NCBI RefSeq assembly: GCF_022539665.2
Contig: NC_081340.1
Span: forward strand, 1,116,001-1,180,000
Length of the DNA stretch: 64,000 bases
Direction: 5' to 3'
From: Daphnia carinata
Taxonomy: Eukaryota > Arthropoda > Branchiopoda > Diplostraca > Daphniidae
The translations under genes and the position numbers were made by a program. A model generated the notes under the pieces. It worked only from the letters and a program-made list of their open reading frames with translations. It made no database searches and was not told the origin of the DNA. This document shows, piece after piece, positions 19,101 through 30,056 of this stretch (within the stretch, counting starts at the first letter, position 1; each line of letters opens with the position of its first letter).

Positions 19101-20960
19101 TAAAACAGCAGATTTTAACATGCGGGTTAAGAACCTAATTCGTAAGATTACGTTCTGAAGGCTTTGCGATTGCTCAATAACGAATTAGCTGGCAGCATCT
19201 TTGATTACTGGGATTGTTTATTCACGTTGCACACTTTCGGGATATAACGCTTTATCAGAGAAAAATGGTTTCCATAATTGTTGGAGCATCACTCAATGTG
19301 TCGGATTGCATGACTGACCGTAATAAAGATGCCGTAAGTGACACACGAGCCAGTGGCGGATTCCTTCTTGCTATCGCCTATCTCATGTGCTTCGTCCTCT
19401 GGGGTTAAGTGAAACAAATTTTTTAGCGTATACTGTAGTAACACCCAATGCCTGATGCGTCTTTGAACCAAGAAATACAGCACCAATGAAACAAAAACTG
19501 AAGATAATTAAACTCGACAACGAAAAAAACCTGTTATTTAACGTCCAGATTTTCTCCTGTTTCGTTTTGTTGCTTACAAATGTTTTCTATATATATTTTT
19601 CGCTAAGCAAGGCATTAAGCCCCGTTTCTAGATGTGCTGCGGGAAAATACTAATAGGACTTTTTCTACAAATCTTTTCCCACGAAACCTTTCAAAATGGG
19701 AAAATTTACCTGGTATATACGAGTTGTGGCCAATTCTAACCCGCACTGGCTACTGCGGTACTTATTTCCAGGACGCGACGTGTTTCGACATTGTGGTCTA
19801 ACCGTAAATAACCAAAAACCGCTTCAAGCGAATGGTCAGGTCAAATATGTTGATTCAATTTAATTTAATTCGACTAAATTTTTGCATGCGCGACAATCTG
19901 CCTAAATACCGTTTGATTATTCCGTCCTCGACATATTCAAGACTGACCAATTTAAGGAATGGCCATTTTCCTTACTTCCGCTGCTGCCTCATTTTTTTTT
20001 TTTGCCAAACGACATTCAGTTAAAAACAAAATAAAAACATTATTTAATACAAAAGATACCTTGCGGGCAAAAGTGAGGCAGACTCGGTACTAGCACTAGT
20101 GGCGTGGTTCTCCTTGGCAATAGTTCCATTTGCTTCAGTTATCAGTAATCTAGCAAGAAATAAAATCACAAAGATATGGGACATTTTGTGGTATTCATTA
20201 AAGTTTTGCTTTCTTACATTTCTCTTTCTATTTCCTTATTTTGCTATTTGCTGTCTCCTCTTTCCCTATGTCTTCGAGTTTTCCTGTTTGTATTTGATAG
20301 CAGATTTAGTATCAATATGCCTGCACTTCCCCTGTTGATCAGCTTAGTTATTAGAATAACAAAGCAATAGAGATATATAAGTTTGTACCATCACCAGGCA
20401 TAAATTCAACTTTAAGTGTCACCTGCAGCATTTAAACTGTGGAATCTTCGTGAGAAGTCTTCACAGAATTTCAACCTATGAGTCAACTGATGATGCTAGG
20501 CTTAGGAAAATTTTAGATAATGTGAATATCATAAAACATATATACTGCAATAGAGCTTTATGAACATGATATTATTCTAAAACTAGATTGCAGTTAATAC
20601 AAGTTGATCCTTCTTCAGGGGGAAACACACCAATTGCGCTTCATTTTTCGCACAGACCATGTGTGTATGTGTTTTGCAGTCCTCCTTTCACGTAATGGAC
20701 ACATCTGTCAGGTAAATTAGTAAATAAATTAGCTTCTGCTGCCAATAAATGGGAAATTTTGTCAGCCTCACAAATTTAAGCAGTAAAGGATGACAAAAAA
20801 AAAAAATACCGGTATGTGGGTCAGGAACTGAGCAATCCCTATTTTCTATTATGAGCCATAATCACATCAACCCATACTCTAACCACAAAAACCTCTCCTG
20901 GCACTCCTGGAACCCACTTCGGGAATTAAAGTTTCTTAACGCAAATGAATTTTTACTATA
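19101..20960. other. Intergenic, no supported gene
   Basis: AT-rich sequence. Open frames at 19214-19408 and 20099-20338 are short and hydrophobic or low-complexity, without recognisable motifs or consistent splice context. I see no RNA gene here. Confidence 0.4.
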
Positions 20961-20963
20961 TCA

Positions 20964-21712
20964 TACTCTGTATAATACTTAACAAAATAAAATACGGAAT
21001 ACGGTAAAACTCCTTTATATGCTCACGGTGTAGGAAAGCAACGATGTGTGTGAAATCACCTAACATTTTTCCTATTTAGTGAGCATGGGTTGTGTAGAGA
21101 ACTAACTAGAAAGTTGACCGGTAGATGGCGTAGTAAAACATGGCAATCCGTTGTAGCTAGATAAAAATATCCGGTGTTCTTCATCTAGCGGTCAGGTTTT
21201 TAGTTAATTCTCTACATCCACTAACGAATTTCTACTACATAGCGCTAGTGCTGTAGCGTGATAGCGCGCTAGCATTGCGTCAAATATTCGGTGTATTTTC
21301 AAAAAGATTAACTTAATAGAAAGAAACAGCGGTTTTTTTCCCGGAATCATTTTTTGCAGGAAAAAAAGTTTAACCCGACGAATTAAGCCGAGCCCAAGGC
21401 CTAAGAAAAATCGGGCTTATTATTTTAGTCGGGCTTAACATTTTTTTTCTACAAAAGCTTGACACTAATCGGAATTGGTTGAGTATCACAGGATATACTC
21501 AAAACTGAATTCTGATTCCGGGAATATTGCTATTTTTTTCATTAAGTTAATCGTTTTTGAAATATACCGTTGATGCAATGCTAGCGCGCCAGTACGCTAC
21601 AGCGCTAGCGCGATGCAGCAAAAATATTCAGTGGGTGTATGTAGAGAATTCACTAGAAATCTGACCGGTAGATGGTGATAGCAGTAAGGCGGGGGTAAAA
21701 CAGATGGGACAG
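20964..21712 (+). repeat. Foldback repeat copy 1 (outside the palindrome)
   Basis: About 750 bp, near-identical to 47118-47840 and to the reverse complement of 36120-36842. It contains repeated edge modules (GAGAACTAACTAGAAAG followed by TTGACCGGTAGATGG at 21105, 21215 inverted and 21640), two opposite GCTAGCGC cores (about 21240-21290 and 21575-21620) and AGTCGGGCTTA arms (21400-21440). It is non-coding, so non-autonomous. The left end includes CTCTGTATAATACTTAACA, which in the other copies is the outer end of the second BEL element's LTR. Confidence 0.82.
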
Positions 21713-22090
21713 AGTCTTTTGGGCGAGTTACAAAAAGGACTCCAGGGTTTACGACTTTTGGTTGCAGGTTTCCGACACTTGGCATTTGGTACCCGACGAA
21801 AGGACATCTGTCTACCGACTTTCGGACTAGTGGTTCACGACGTTTGGGCGCAACAATAAATTGTTGCTGAACCCAACGAGTGGTACACTTGCCGACAAGA
21901 GGACTCCCGTGCCATCGATATTAGGACTTTTTTTTTTTACTTGATGATTGGGACTGCAAACGTCAAACAGACTCCCGATCTAGCGACAAATGGACTTTCA
22001 AAACAGGTAGACAATCTTTTTTTTCTTCTTTTACCTATACCATTGCCAAGTAGGTAGGGTATTTAATTAATGTAATTACTATAAGATGTT
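21713..22090 (+). repeat. 22-nt phrase repeat block, copy 1
   Basis: A degenerate tandem of about 22-23-nt phrases, each with GGACT/GGACA at the start and CGACNNTT near the end (for example GGACATCTGTCTACCGACTTT), interrupted by a T-run. The same block occurs inverted at 24243-24605 and in direct orientation at 59394-59765. This copy is the most diverged. No coding content. Confidence 0.75.
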
Positions 22091-22736
22091 TTTCTATATG
22101 TGTCAACTTATGAATTTTAATATTTGTATTATAGAAAAAAGTATGAATAAAACTATAAGAGTTTACGTGCTGATGCCAGAGGTAAACCTATCAAGTTTTT
22201 ATTTATTTTAAATTTACTAATCCTTTTTAGTTTATTCAAGGCATTTAAGATATGGTGTAGCAATAGAAACCATTCCTTATAATGTTATTGCAAACGTCAT
22301 CCAAGACATTGTATGGTATGGATATGACCATTCTGTGTCTGTGATAAAGAAACGTGGAAATGGAGTGGTACTATACTAACATAATCTTATTAATCCTTTT
22401 TTTCTATAATAGAAATCTTAAAATTCATAAACCAATAAATCTCTGAAAGCAGGTCGTGATATATATTAAAAACAATGGACAAGTACAACTAGAGTAAATT
22501 GTAAATTAAGGTTTTCCTAATCAGGTACACATCCGTGCTATACCAATTCATTTGTAACAGAAAACCCAGAAAAATATATTTAACATGTAACAACAAACTG
22601 TATTTGCATGCCCTCTTTGTCTTTGAATTTTTCGTAAAATCAGGATGATTACCGTAGATAAAAAACACTACGTAAATTTAAAAATAAAAGATTTCCCAAA
22701 ATATATATCTTCAGACCCGACAAGCACAGCTTGTGG
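22091..22736. other. Intergenic, no feature seen
   Basis: AT-rich spacer between the phrase repeat and the left edge of the large palindrome. No gene or element recognised. Confidence 0.35.
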
Positions 22737-22790
22737 TTCAACAATTCGTAATTCGACAGACTGGGTGGATGCGGATTTCCTAGTCGTGAT
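22737..22790 (-). pseudogene. Dpr/DIP-like Ig exon Z (left arm, partial)
   Basis: Mirror of 61209-61272. Acceptor CTTACAG on the minus strand, then ITTRKSASTQSVELRIVEP, which fits the last strand of an Ig domain. The palindrome edge falls inside the exon, so its 3' end is lost or replaced. Confidence 0.5.
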
Positions 22791-22872
22791 CTGTAAGTAG
22801 AAGAATCAGTTTAGGAAAGCAGAAGCGGCCGTTATACTTTTCAGTTTAAGAGTAAAATAAAGCTGTTCCAAC

Positions 22873-23063
22873 CTGAAATCATAGATACCCTCGTCGTCTT
22901 TTCTTATGTATTTTATAAGCAACGTCCAAATGTTTTCGGTATTGTCCGCTGAAGTAACACGAATCCTTTCGTCCCTTGAATATACTTTAGAGTCCGCACT
23001 ACAAAATATACTAATATCGCCGACGTACCCAAGATACCTACAAAGTAATAAGGATGTACCTAC
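22873..23063 (-). pseudogene. Dpr/DIP-like Ig exon Y (left arm)
   Basis: Mirror of 60936-61126. Encodes SRDERIRVTSADN...WTLLIKYIRKDDEGIYDF, the DERF...WTLxI...DxGxYxC signature of Dpr/DIP Ig domains. The expected second Ig cysteine is Phe (YDF). See the right-arm entry for details. Confidence 0.55.
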
Positions 23064-23533
23064 CTTTCAGAATTGGGATGTTTCTGACATAATAACCAGA
23101 CGAACAAGTAAAGTTGTTAAATGCTTGCAACAAACAGAGGAAAAAAACAGTTTTATTGCAATGTAAATCATTCGTTGAAGTAACTCGTAACATATTCTAT
23201 TCTAATTTATGCAGCTAGTTCGCTGTGGTGGTCTGGCAACTGAAACCAAATACAAATTACTAGAAAAGGGTTTTATTTATTAGCAACTTTATTTCCCATC
23301 TACCACTGTAGGGAAAAACTTTACGTGTAACGCATTTTTTTGTTTTTGGAGTTTTTTTTTTAGTTGGTTACGCTTAGCTGCTTTTCGGTTGCTAAAACTG
23401 AAATATTATTTTCGTCATGTTATGTTATGTTCTGTTTGTGCCAGTTGACATCTGCATACGCAAGATATTATATAGGACGCCTAATATTTAGACAATCATC
23501 TTTTTTGCCTTTGGGTTCATCAGTGAAACTTAC

Positions 23534-23646
23534 GCCATGATCCTCTCTGAGCTCCATATGACAATGAAGAAAAGCTGCATCTCCTGTTTGGGCGGCGATG
23601 ACAGTGTTAATCTTTGGTTCTGTTTCGTTTGAATCCCATCGCCGTC
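23534..23646 (-). pseudogene. Dpr/DIP-like Ig exon X (left arm)
   Basis: Mirror of 60351-60463. Encodes RRWDSNETEPKINTVIAAQ and GDAAFLHCHMELREDHG, with the first Ig cysteine (LHC), followed by a GTAAGT donor. The sequence between 23647 and 24240 shows nothing I can call. Confidence 0.55.
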
Positions 23647-24242
23647 CTGGAATGTCAATTGGGTTTTCATTATAGCCTACTCTAGAATTAAGCAATCACA
23701 AATACAACGAGACATTTGATAATAAGAATTTGATACAACGAAGGTCTAAGGCTGGCATTTTTTAGTTCTCTAAATGAGTTTCGTGGAACAGCTATATGTA
23801 ACCCAAATTTTTGTTGAAGAATATAGTTTTAGAACAGAGAACATTTCGTCAACAGTCTACATGACACAAAGTAGCCAATACCCACAGACACATGAAGAAT
23901 GCTCCTATTTTGTTTTGAAGAGGAGTTCTTATGTTGTGACATTCCTCCCTCCATAACAACATTTTTCAATTAGGCAACTGATCTTTATTCTTTAAATTAC
24001 AGTTTATAATAACAAATATCTAAATAAAATAATAAGCTGGAAAATGCCGTAAATGCTAGCTGGTGGCAAAGGCAAAATATTTAACTTTTTTCTCTCGTCC
24101 CGGCCGTTGTCACAACGTAATATAACAGAACATAAATATCACTTTAAAAATAATTTTTACAGGCAAATAGATCAAGATCTGCTCTGCATTTGGGTGTGTA
24201 GTAATTGCATTAATTAAATACCCTACCTACTTGGCAATGGTA

Positions 24243-24605
24243 TAGGTAAAAGAAAAAAAAATGATTGTGTACCTGTTTGAAAGTCCATTTGTCGCTAGAT
24301 CGGGAGTCCGTTTGTCGTTTACATGCGAGTCCGTTTGACGTTTGCAGTCCCAATCATCAAGTAAAAAAAAAAAAAAAAAAAAAAAGTCCTAATGTCGATG
24401 GCACGGGAGTCCTCTTGTCGGAAAGCATAGCGCTCGGTGGGTTCAGCAACAATTTACTGATGCGCCCAAACGTCGGGGACCAGTAGTCCAAACGTCGGTG
24501 GGCAGATGTCCTAACGTCGGGTACCAGATGTCCAAGTGTCGGAAACCTGCAACCAAAAGTCGGAAACCCTGGAGTCCTTTTTGTAACTCGCCCAAAAGAG
24601 TACAT
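24243..24605 (-). repeat. 22-nt phrase repeat block, copy 2 (left arm)
   Basis: Inverted copy of the GGACT...CGAC phrase array, here with a 22-23-nt A-run at about 24361-24384. It abuts the truncated end of the outer NUDCD1-like fragment and is the mirror of 59394-59765. Confidence 0.8.
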
Positions 24606-24612
24606 GCCTTGA

Positions 24613-25699
24613 ACATGTTAGAGGGCCCGAACAGAAATTTTCGCTAAGGTTTTTTTTTTACTAGGCGGTGCTACAGTAAATTTCCGTTGTTCCTTAGAAG
24701 CCTGGATGTAGCCCAAGGCCTGCAGTGCAGCCGTGTGCAAGCATCGCCAGGATAGTTCTAGTTCGTCGCCCATAGGCTGCCAAATAAGACCATCGACGTC
24801 GTGACGTAAGCAGAAGGCTGGTGCCAACCCAGGAGCCGACTGAGTAAAAAACAGAAGCTGTCCACTCAGTATTGCCTGTAAAAGAAAAAATTATGCAGCG
24901 TAAAAGCCATTTTCCTTTCAAATGAATTCGCGCATCGTAGCTTCCCGCATACTTTGTGCGTGAATTCGTTCGTTTCTCCGTCAAAGCGAAAAATACACGA
25001 CTCATCCATGGGCATATCATCACATTCTTCTAGTTGCTCACTGCTGAAGACGGGAGGTCGACCACCGCCCTCTGCTTGCTAAACAGAAAATCAGGGATTG
25101 GTGACGTGGCGAAACAGATAACCAATTTAATAGGCAATACAATACCGTTTCTTTCATGTCCATATTAATTACGCTTTCATAATCGGCGGCTGTTTCGGGG
25201 TCCAAGACTTTTCGACCACGAAGATCACTTTGGATAAGATGATTCCAACTCAGTGACTTGTCAATTTTTGACAAGATAATCTCCAGTTTCCCATCCGACA
25301 GTGTCCACGTACTGGACTCGACCGAAATGGGATGAGCCAACTCGCCAACCAAATATGTTTGATTTTTATACACAACTTTCGATGCCTGACTTTCAATTTT
25401 GACGACTAAATCGTGCTTCGACGTCTGTTTGTTAAATGTTATCCATACAGTCACTTCCTCTGGGCTTTCCATCCAAGTGTAGGCAATCTTAGTTTCGGCT
25501 TCATCTAGGATAGCATTTGAATAAATTCCAGTTGAAGGACAAGTGAACATTTCCACATACCTTGTATCGTTTCGCTATTTGCTAAAGGCACAGCAACATC
25601 CTTGTTCGAATCGAATATAATGCGAAGAGGTTCTCGGGCAATAAGGCATAGCGCTTTACCAGGGCTCAAAACAGAAGCGTAATCCAAGCCGTGAGGTAT
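24613..25699 (-). pseudogene. NUDCD1-like gene, outer left 3' fragment
   Basis: C-terminal half of a NudC-domain-containing protein 1 (CML66)-like gene. Minus-strand exons include LDYASVLSPGKALCLIAREP, a CS/p23-type domain (YTWMESPEEVTVWI ... STWTLSDGKLEIILSKID ... SWNHLIQSD), FSSEQLEECDDMPMDE, and GQLLFFTQSAPGLAPAF ... KFTVAPPS. Introns are short. The 5' side is cut at codon ...IPHG by the Gypsy 3' LTR (25700), and the 3' side ends at the phrase repeat after AACATGTT. It shares the variants YLVGEL, SDGKLE and IQASKEQ with the outer right copy, against YLIGEL, SDAKLE and IQVSKEQ in the inner copies. Confidence 0.72.
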
Positions 25700-26115
25700 T
25701 GTGACGGCTACTGCCGCACTCCACTAAAAAAGGACTGACTCACAGCGCTTTTGGACCTGGTGTATTAATTTCTGCCACACTTAACACTCCACATCCAAAC
25801 TGTCTACTGAGAGCCCCGTCTCACTCGTAGGCCCTCCTATTTAAAGCAAAAGGGTCGTTACCCGCTAGGGTGACACGGGAAGTAAAGGAGATGGTCACGT
25901 AGATAACCTCTACGTGACCGTTCGAATAGAAAGCGCATAGAAGGGGTAAGCTCTTCCAATAAGATGGTCAAGCAGATAATTCTACTTGACCTTACGGAAG
26001 TGAAAGCGGAGAAAAAGGGTTGCGGCTGATGTACGAGACGTTCCCAGCACGTGGATGTCCTCGGACTCCACGTGTCCCTCGTTAACACGTGGATGTCCTC
26101 CGAATCCACGTGACA
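25700..26115 (-). repeat. Gypsy 3' LTR (left arm)
   Basis: 416 bp, TGTCACGTGG at its 5' end and CGTCACA at its 3' end on the minus strand. It adjoins NUDCD1 codons at 25699. A purine run GGGGGGGACC (minus strand, 26116-26125) just upstream is the polypurine tract. Confidence 0.92.
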
Positions 26116-26241
26116 GGTCCCCCCCGTTCGAAGGCGATCGCCCCCGATTGCCATAGTATGCAACGATTAGAGTGATAGCGAAAGATAATAGTAATAGTAA
26201 AATAATAATAAAACAACATTGGTAACATCCGTTTTCCGTGT

Positions 26242-28452
26242 TCAAAAGTCCGTGTCTTGTGTCCGAATCAGTCGTTCCTCGGTGGCCGCTCCTCGTAGTG
26301 CGTGATCCGTTGTTTCATATCTCTGCATGCCATCTTTGATGTGGGTATCTAAGCGTTGTGCAAGCCGTAGTGTGAATCCTGTCAGGCCGAAAACACTGAG
26401 TAGTAGAATGACAAACGCTAATATCCATTCGTATGGGTAGTTCCCATAGTTTGACGTTGGCAACGCGTCCAGCAGGTTCAAAATCTGATTATGTGTTAGC
26501 GTTGCTGCTGCTTCTAGTTTTTCTTGTTGTCGCAACATGCTGCTGAACTTGTCGAGGTGTGACGCATTTGATGACGGGAACTGTACGACCGTTGCCATTT
26601 TTGGGTTGGTGATGTTTGGACGGAACTCCGGTAGGTCTGGCATATGAATTGATATGGCTGCGGCTGTTGTGGTGCCTTCCAGGCTTGCTGGAAATATCCA
26701 ATCCTCTGTGCGAGCTGTGCATCCTTGTGGGACTTCAAAGTATCCTACTGCCGGTAATTGTAGGCGTTGTGACGGTACTTGCTTACTGTCCGGAGGGCAT
26801 GAAAAAACCACGTTATGTGGGCCTGTCGCTGAGAATGCCCATTGGTTTTGTCCTAGGTAGACTACTTCCGGGCCATTCCACTGTATGAATTGTTTCTGAC
26901 AATACGCTTTGACTTGAGCTTCCTCGTTGTTGAACAGCGCAACCGCACACGATTTCCTTTTTCCCCTTTTTGAAAATCCCGTATGGAATTTGCATAGTTG
27001 TTTATCTAGTCGTCGACAGTTACTCATTTCGTCTTTTGATAACTCGACAAACGTATCTAAGTCGGCTGTTATTGCCAGAAAATCTGGCAAGTTGGTTATT
27101 TGTACCCCGTGTGTGCCGTTTTTGGTTGGTTTTGTTAACCTAACTAGCTTGAACAAATTAAAGTGTTGTGCGTGGTCATAAATGGGGATTTCGATAAAGA
27201 GGCGGAACTTATTATGGGTAGCTGCGACCGACACCCGTGCTTCCCGATAGATAACCCATAATTCCTCTGCTGGTATCGTCCAGCCCAATGGTAAATGTTT
27301 ATTTATCTCTTTTATCGCTCTCTCTAGTTCTGTAGGCGAGAAGATTTGTGGTGGTAAATGCCCGTTAGCCAGCGTTGTTAATCCTATTTCCCAGTCCCCG
27401 ATTTGTTGTTGAAGCCATCCGATCACTTGTTCCAATGATTCGAACGTCGAGTCCAGCTCTGCGAAGTACTGCTCTTGTTGTATGTGTGCTAGTTCATACG
27501 CAAGAATGTGATCCAAAACATAATCTGCCCTCTTCTGAAATATCGTGGACTGCTGTTGTAGTTCCTGCAACAATGCTACACTTGATCGTGATAGTTGTAG
27601 GCTCTCATTTATGATCAATGCATGTTGCTCCAGTACATGGACTATTTCTTGTTTTTGGTTTCCCATTGCATCAATTTTCTTATTTAGTTCTACCAAATCC
27701 GCCTGAGTGGAGACACCAAACAACCACTTAAGTGCCGTGCCACCCAAATCTATCACTCCTCTTTTCGCTCTAGCCGCTCCTGTCAGAGTCATCGCACATG
27801 TTGTCAATCTTGTTTTGGATAAGTTTAATGTTCTGCTCAGTAGTAGCACTTTATTCTCGATTTTACTTGCTGTCATAAAACTTGTGGTGTCCCTCCATGC
27901 CGCGTGTCCGTCTTCTTTTTCAAATTTTGCTCCATCCTTTCTATGTTTTGCTGCCAGTAAGGCCAATTCCTCCAGGTGTTTTTCTACTATCGTGACGGCC
28001 TTCTCTGCATCTTGTAGGATCACATCCGTGGCCATCGTCCATGATGATTCACTGATTGTAATTCCTGGTTGTTCTTTGAAAATTACGGTGTCCCTGACCA
28101 TCATTGCTGAGGTACTGAATGTGCACCCGATTAACAATAGAAACAGTAGGTCAATTATCCCTGCCCTGAAAAAATCGGGTTTGCGCCGATTCCGTAGTGG
28201 CCGTGTAAGGCCCATCTCTTGGGTGTTTCCTTCTCTTTCCGAAGTTTGTTCCATCGAGTGGCTTACTGGAATATTTGAGTTTTTCTGCCTAGCTGTCTGT
28301 TCTTCCTCTTCATTCTCTATAATCTCGGTTGTTTCGTCCTCGGCGCTCGTCGATTCACTCCTGTTTTCCTGATGTTTCACCCGTCCGTTATCCGCTGATG
28401 ATCTTTGTGCCAATCCTTCCTGAAGTGTGCTGGTTTGATGAAATAACTTCAT
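26242..28452 (-). CDS. Env-like region of the Gypsy element (left arm, 736 codons)
   Basis: Envelope-like glycoprotein region as in errantivirus-type Gypsy elements. It has a hydrophobic signal/anchor (LLFLLLIGCTFSTSA, residues about 100-116), a dibasic furin-type site RAKR before a hydrophobic GVIDLGGTALKWLFG segment, and a C-terminal membrane anchor (WILAFVILLLSVFGLTGF) with a short cytoplasmic tail. This layout is that of the baculovirus-F/gypsy Env family. In this copy the one-base deletion near 28583 takes env out of frame with integrase; the first Met at 28452 is internal to the longer frame seen in the right copy. The open region is intact. Confidence 0.8.
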   Translation of the reverse strand: MKLFHQTSTLQEGLAQRSSADNGRVKHQENRSESTSAEDETTEIIENEEEEQTARQKNSNIPVSHSMEQTSEREGNTQEMGLTRPLRNRRKPDFFRAGIIDLLFLLLIGCTFSTSAMMVRDTVIFKEQPGITISESSWTMATDVILQDAEKAVTIVEKHLEELALLAAKHRKDGAKFEKEDGHAAWRDTTSFMTASKIENKVLLLSRTLNLSKTRLTTCAMTLTGAARAKRGVIDLGGTALKWLFGVSTQADLVELNKKIDAMGNQKQEIVHVLEQHALIINESLQLSRSSVALLQELQQQSTIFQKRADYVLDHILAYELAHIQQEQYFAELDSTFESLEQVIGWLQQQIGDWEIGLTTLANGHLPPQIFSPTELERAIKEINKHLPLGWTIPAEELWVIYREARVSVAATHNKFRLFIEIPIYDHAQHFNLFKLVRLTKPTKNGTHGVQITNLPDFLAITADLDTFVELSKDEMSNCRRLDKQLCKFHTGFSKRGKRKSCAVALFNNEEAQVKAYCQKQFIQWNGPEVVYLGQNQWAFSATGPHNVVFSCPPDSKQVPSQRLQLPAVGYFEVPQGCTARTEDWIFPASLEGTTTAAAISIHMPDLPEFRPNITNPKMATVVQFPSSNASHLDKFSSMLRQQEKLEAAATLTHNQILNLLDALPTSNYGNYPYEWILAFVILLLSVFGLTGFTLRLAQRLDTHIKDGMQRYETTDHALRGAATEERLIRTQDTDF

Positions 28453-28547
28453 ACTGACGACATGAACGATTTCGGTTTTGCCGCCTTTTCTCTTCGGCTG
28501 GACTTCGTAGTTAACTGGCGTGGTTTGACGTAGAACTTCGTATGGGC

Positions 28548-30047
28548 CTATCCATCGATGTAGTAGTTTATCGGAACGTCCTTTTTCCTTATTGGCTTGT
28601 ATATCTGTACCATGTCTCCTGCCTGAAATGTTACTATGCGGTGATGAGCATCATAACCCATTTTTTGTTTCTCTTGTGCGTGCTGTAATCGTGTCCGCAC
28701 AATGTCTCTCGCGATTGATAAGTCACTCATTAGTTGTTCAACGTATGTCTTTTTTGCCAAGTCCGTTGAGAGTCGTGGATTTGGCTGAGCTCCTGTTAGT
28801 AGGTCTATTGGGAGTACTGGTTCTCTACCGTATAGTAGAAAAAATGGCGAAAATCCAGTGGATTCTTGTCGTGCTGTATTATACGCGAAGCAAATGTGCT
28901 GCAATAGTTCATCCCAGTTCTTTTGGTCGTTTGAGACGTACATCGACATCATCGTGGCTAAAGTGTGATTCATGCGTTCCACTTGTCCATTTGCTTGTGG
29001 ATGATAACTTGAAGTTGTCTTATGCCTGACTCCCAACTTCTGAAACATGGTTTGCGTAACTTCTGCTAGGAAGCATTTGCCCCGATCCGTTATTATGGCT
29101 TCGGGCATTCCATGACGTAGTGCAATGTATTCCATCAGAAATTTAGTAACGTCTTCTGCCTTGCCCGATGGCAAGGCTTTTAATTCCACCCATTTTGTCA
29201 AATAATCCACTGCTACGATGATCATTTTATTCCCTGAGTCCGATAACGTAAATGGTCCTAGGAGGTCCACCCCCACCTTTTGGAACGGTCTGGCCACTTT
29301 GATACGTTGCAGCATCCCACCTGGAAGGAGTTTTGGGCTTTTTCGTGTTTGACACTGTGGGCATGTTTTAACGTACTCCATCACGTCTTTCGCCATGTCC
29401 TCCCAAAAAAAACGGTGCGTAATTTTCTGTAGCGTTTTCTGGATTCCCATATGTCCTGAATACGGATCATTATGACATGCTGTTAACACCATGTGTCTAT
29501 AATCAGGAGGAACGCATAATCGTAGCCATTGTTTTCCCCATTTCGTCTTCTTTTTATACAATTTTCCTTCATCCAGTGAAAAGCACCTTCCGGCCGATCT
29601 TTGTAATTCCAGTTTTTCAATAAGTTTTCCCCATTTGCTTACTCCACGTTGCTTCTGTGCCAGATCCAATAATATGTCTGTTGACATAAAGTCTGCTTGG
29701 TTATATTGCAGTATTCCAATAGCTATGCACCGATCTTCTGTCTCCGTTTCTGTGATGGGGATTGGGTAGCGAGACAAGCAGTCCGCGTTGGAATGTAGTT
29801 TACCATTCCTATATCTGATCTCTACGTCGTATTCTAGTAGGCACAAACTCCAGCGTGCTAGTCGTCCTGCTAAATCCTTTTTTGTCCTTAGCCAACAGAG
29901 GGCTTCATGATCGGTCACAATTATTACTTTGCAGCCCCACACAAAACTTCTAAATTTCTTCAAACCCCAGATGAGAGCCAGGCATTCTTTCTCAGTAATC
30001 GAATAATTGACTTCTGATTTTGACATCAGCCGACTGGCGTAAGCCAA
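28548..30047 (-). pseudogene. Gypsy RNase H-integrase part (left arm)
   Basis: Downstream part of pol after the in-frame stop: RNase H (ITEKECLALIWGL, VTDHEAL, HSNADCLSR), an HHCC finger ending CPQC, and integrase with GVDLLGPF, ITDRG and QVERMNH. A one-base A-run deletion near 28583 shifts the frame, ending at 28548 instead of continuing into env. Because the stop and shift are absent from the right arm, this copy has decayed independently. Confidence 0.85.
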
Positions 30048-30056
30048 CGGATATTC

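Noticed and set aside
19214..19408. Candidate small gene ending LLAIAYLMCFVLWG
   Set aside because: Only 64 codons, no recognisable motif, no supporting splice partner nearby.
20099..20370. Hydrophobic frames resembling a small membrane protein
   Set aside because: T-rich DNA gives Phe/Leu-rich translations in several frames; no homologue motif, and overlapping frames look equally hydrophobic.
24265..24486. Possible CRISPR-like array in the 22-nt phrase block
   Set aside because: Phrases are degenerate throughout, without constant repeats separated by unique spacers, and the context is eukaryotic.
27707..28372. 221-codon plus-strand frame opposite the env-like region
   Set aside because: Antisense shadow; the env-like region on the other strand has clear signal, cleavage and membrane features. 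The right-arm counterpart is broken.
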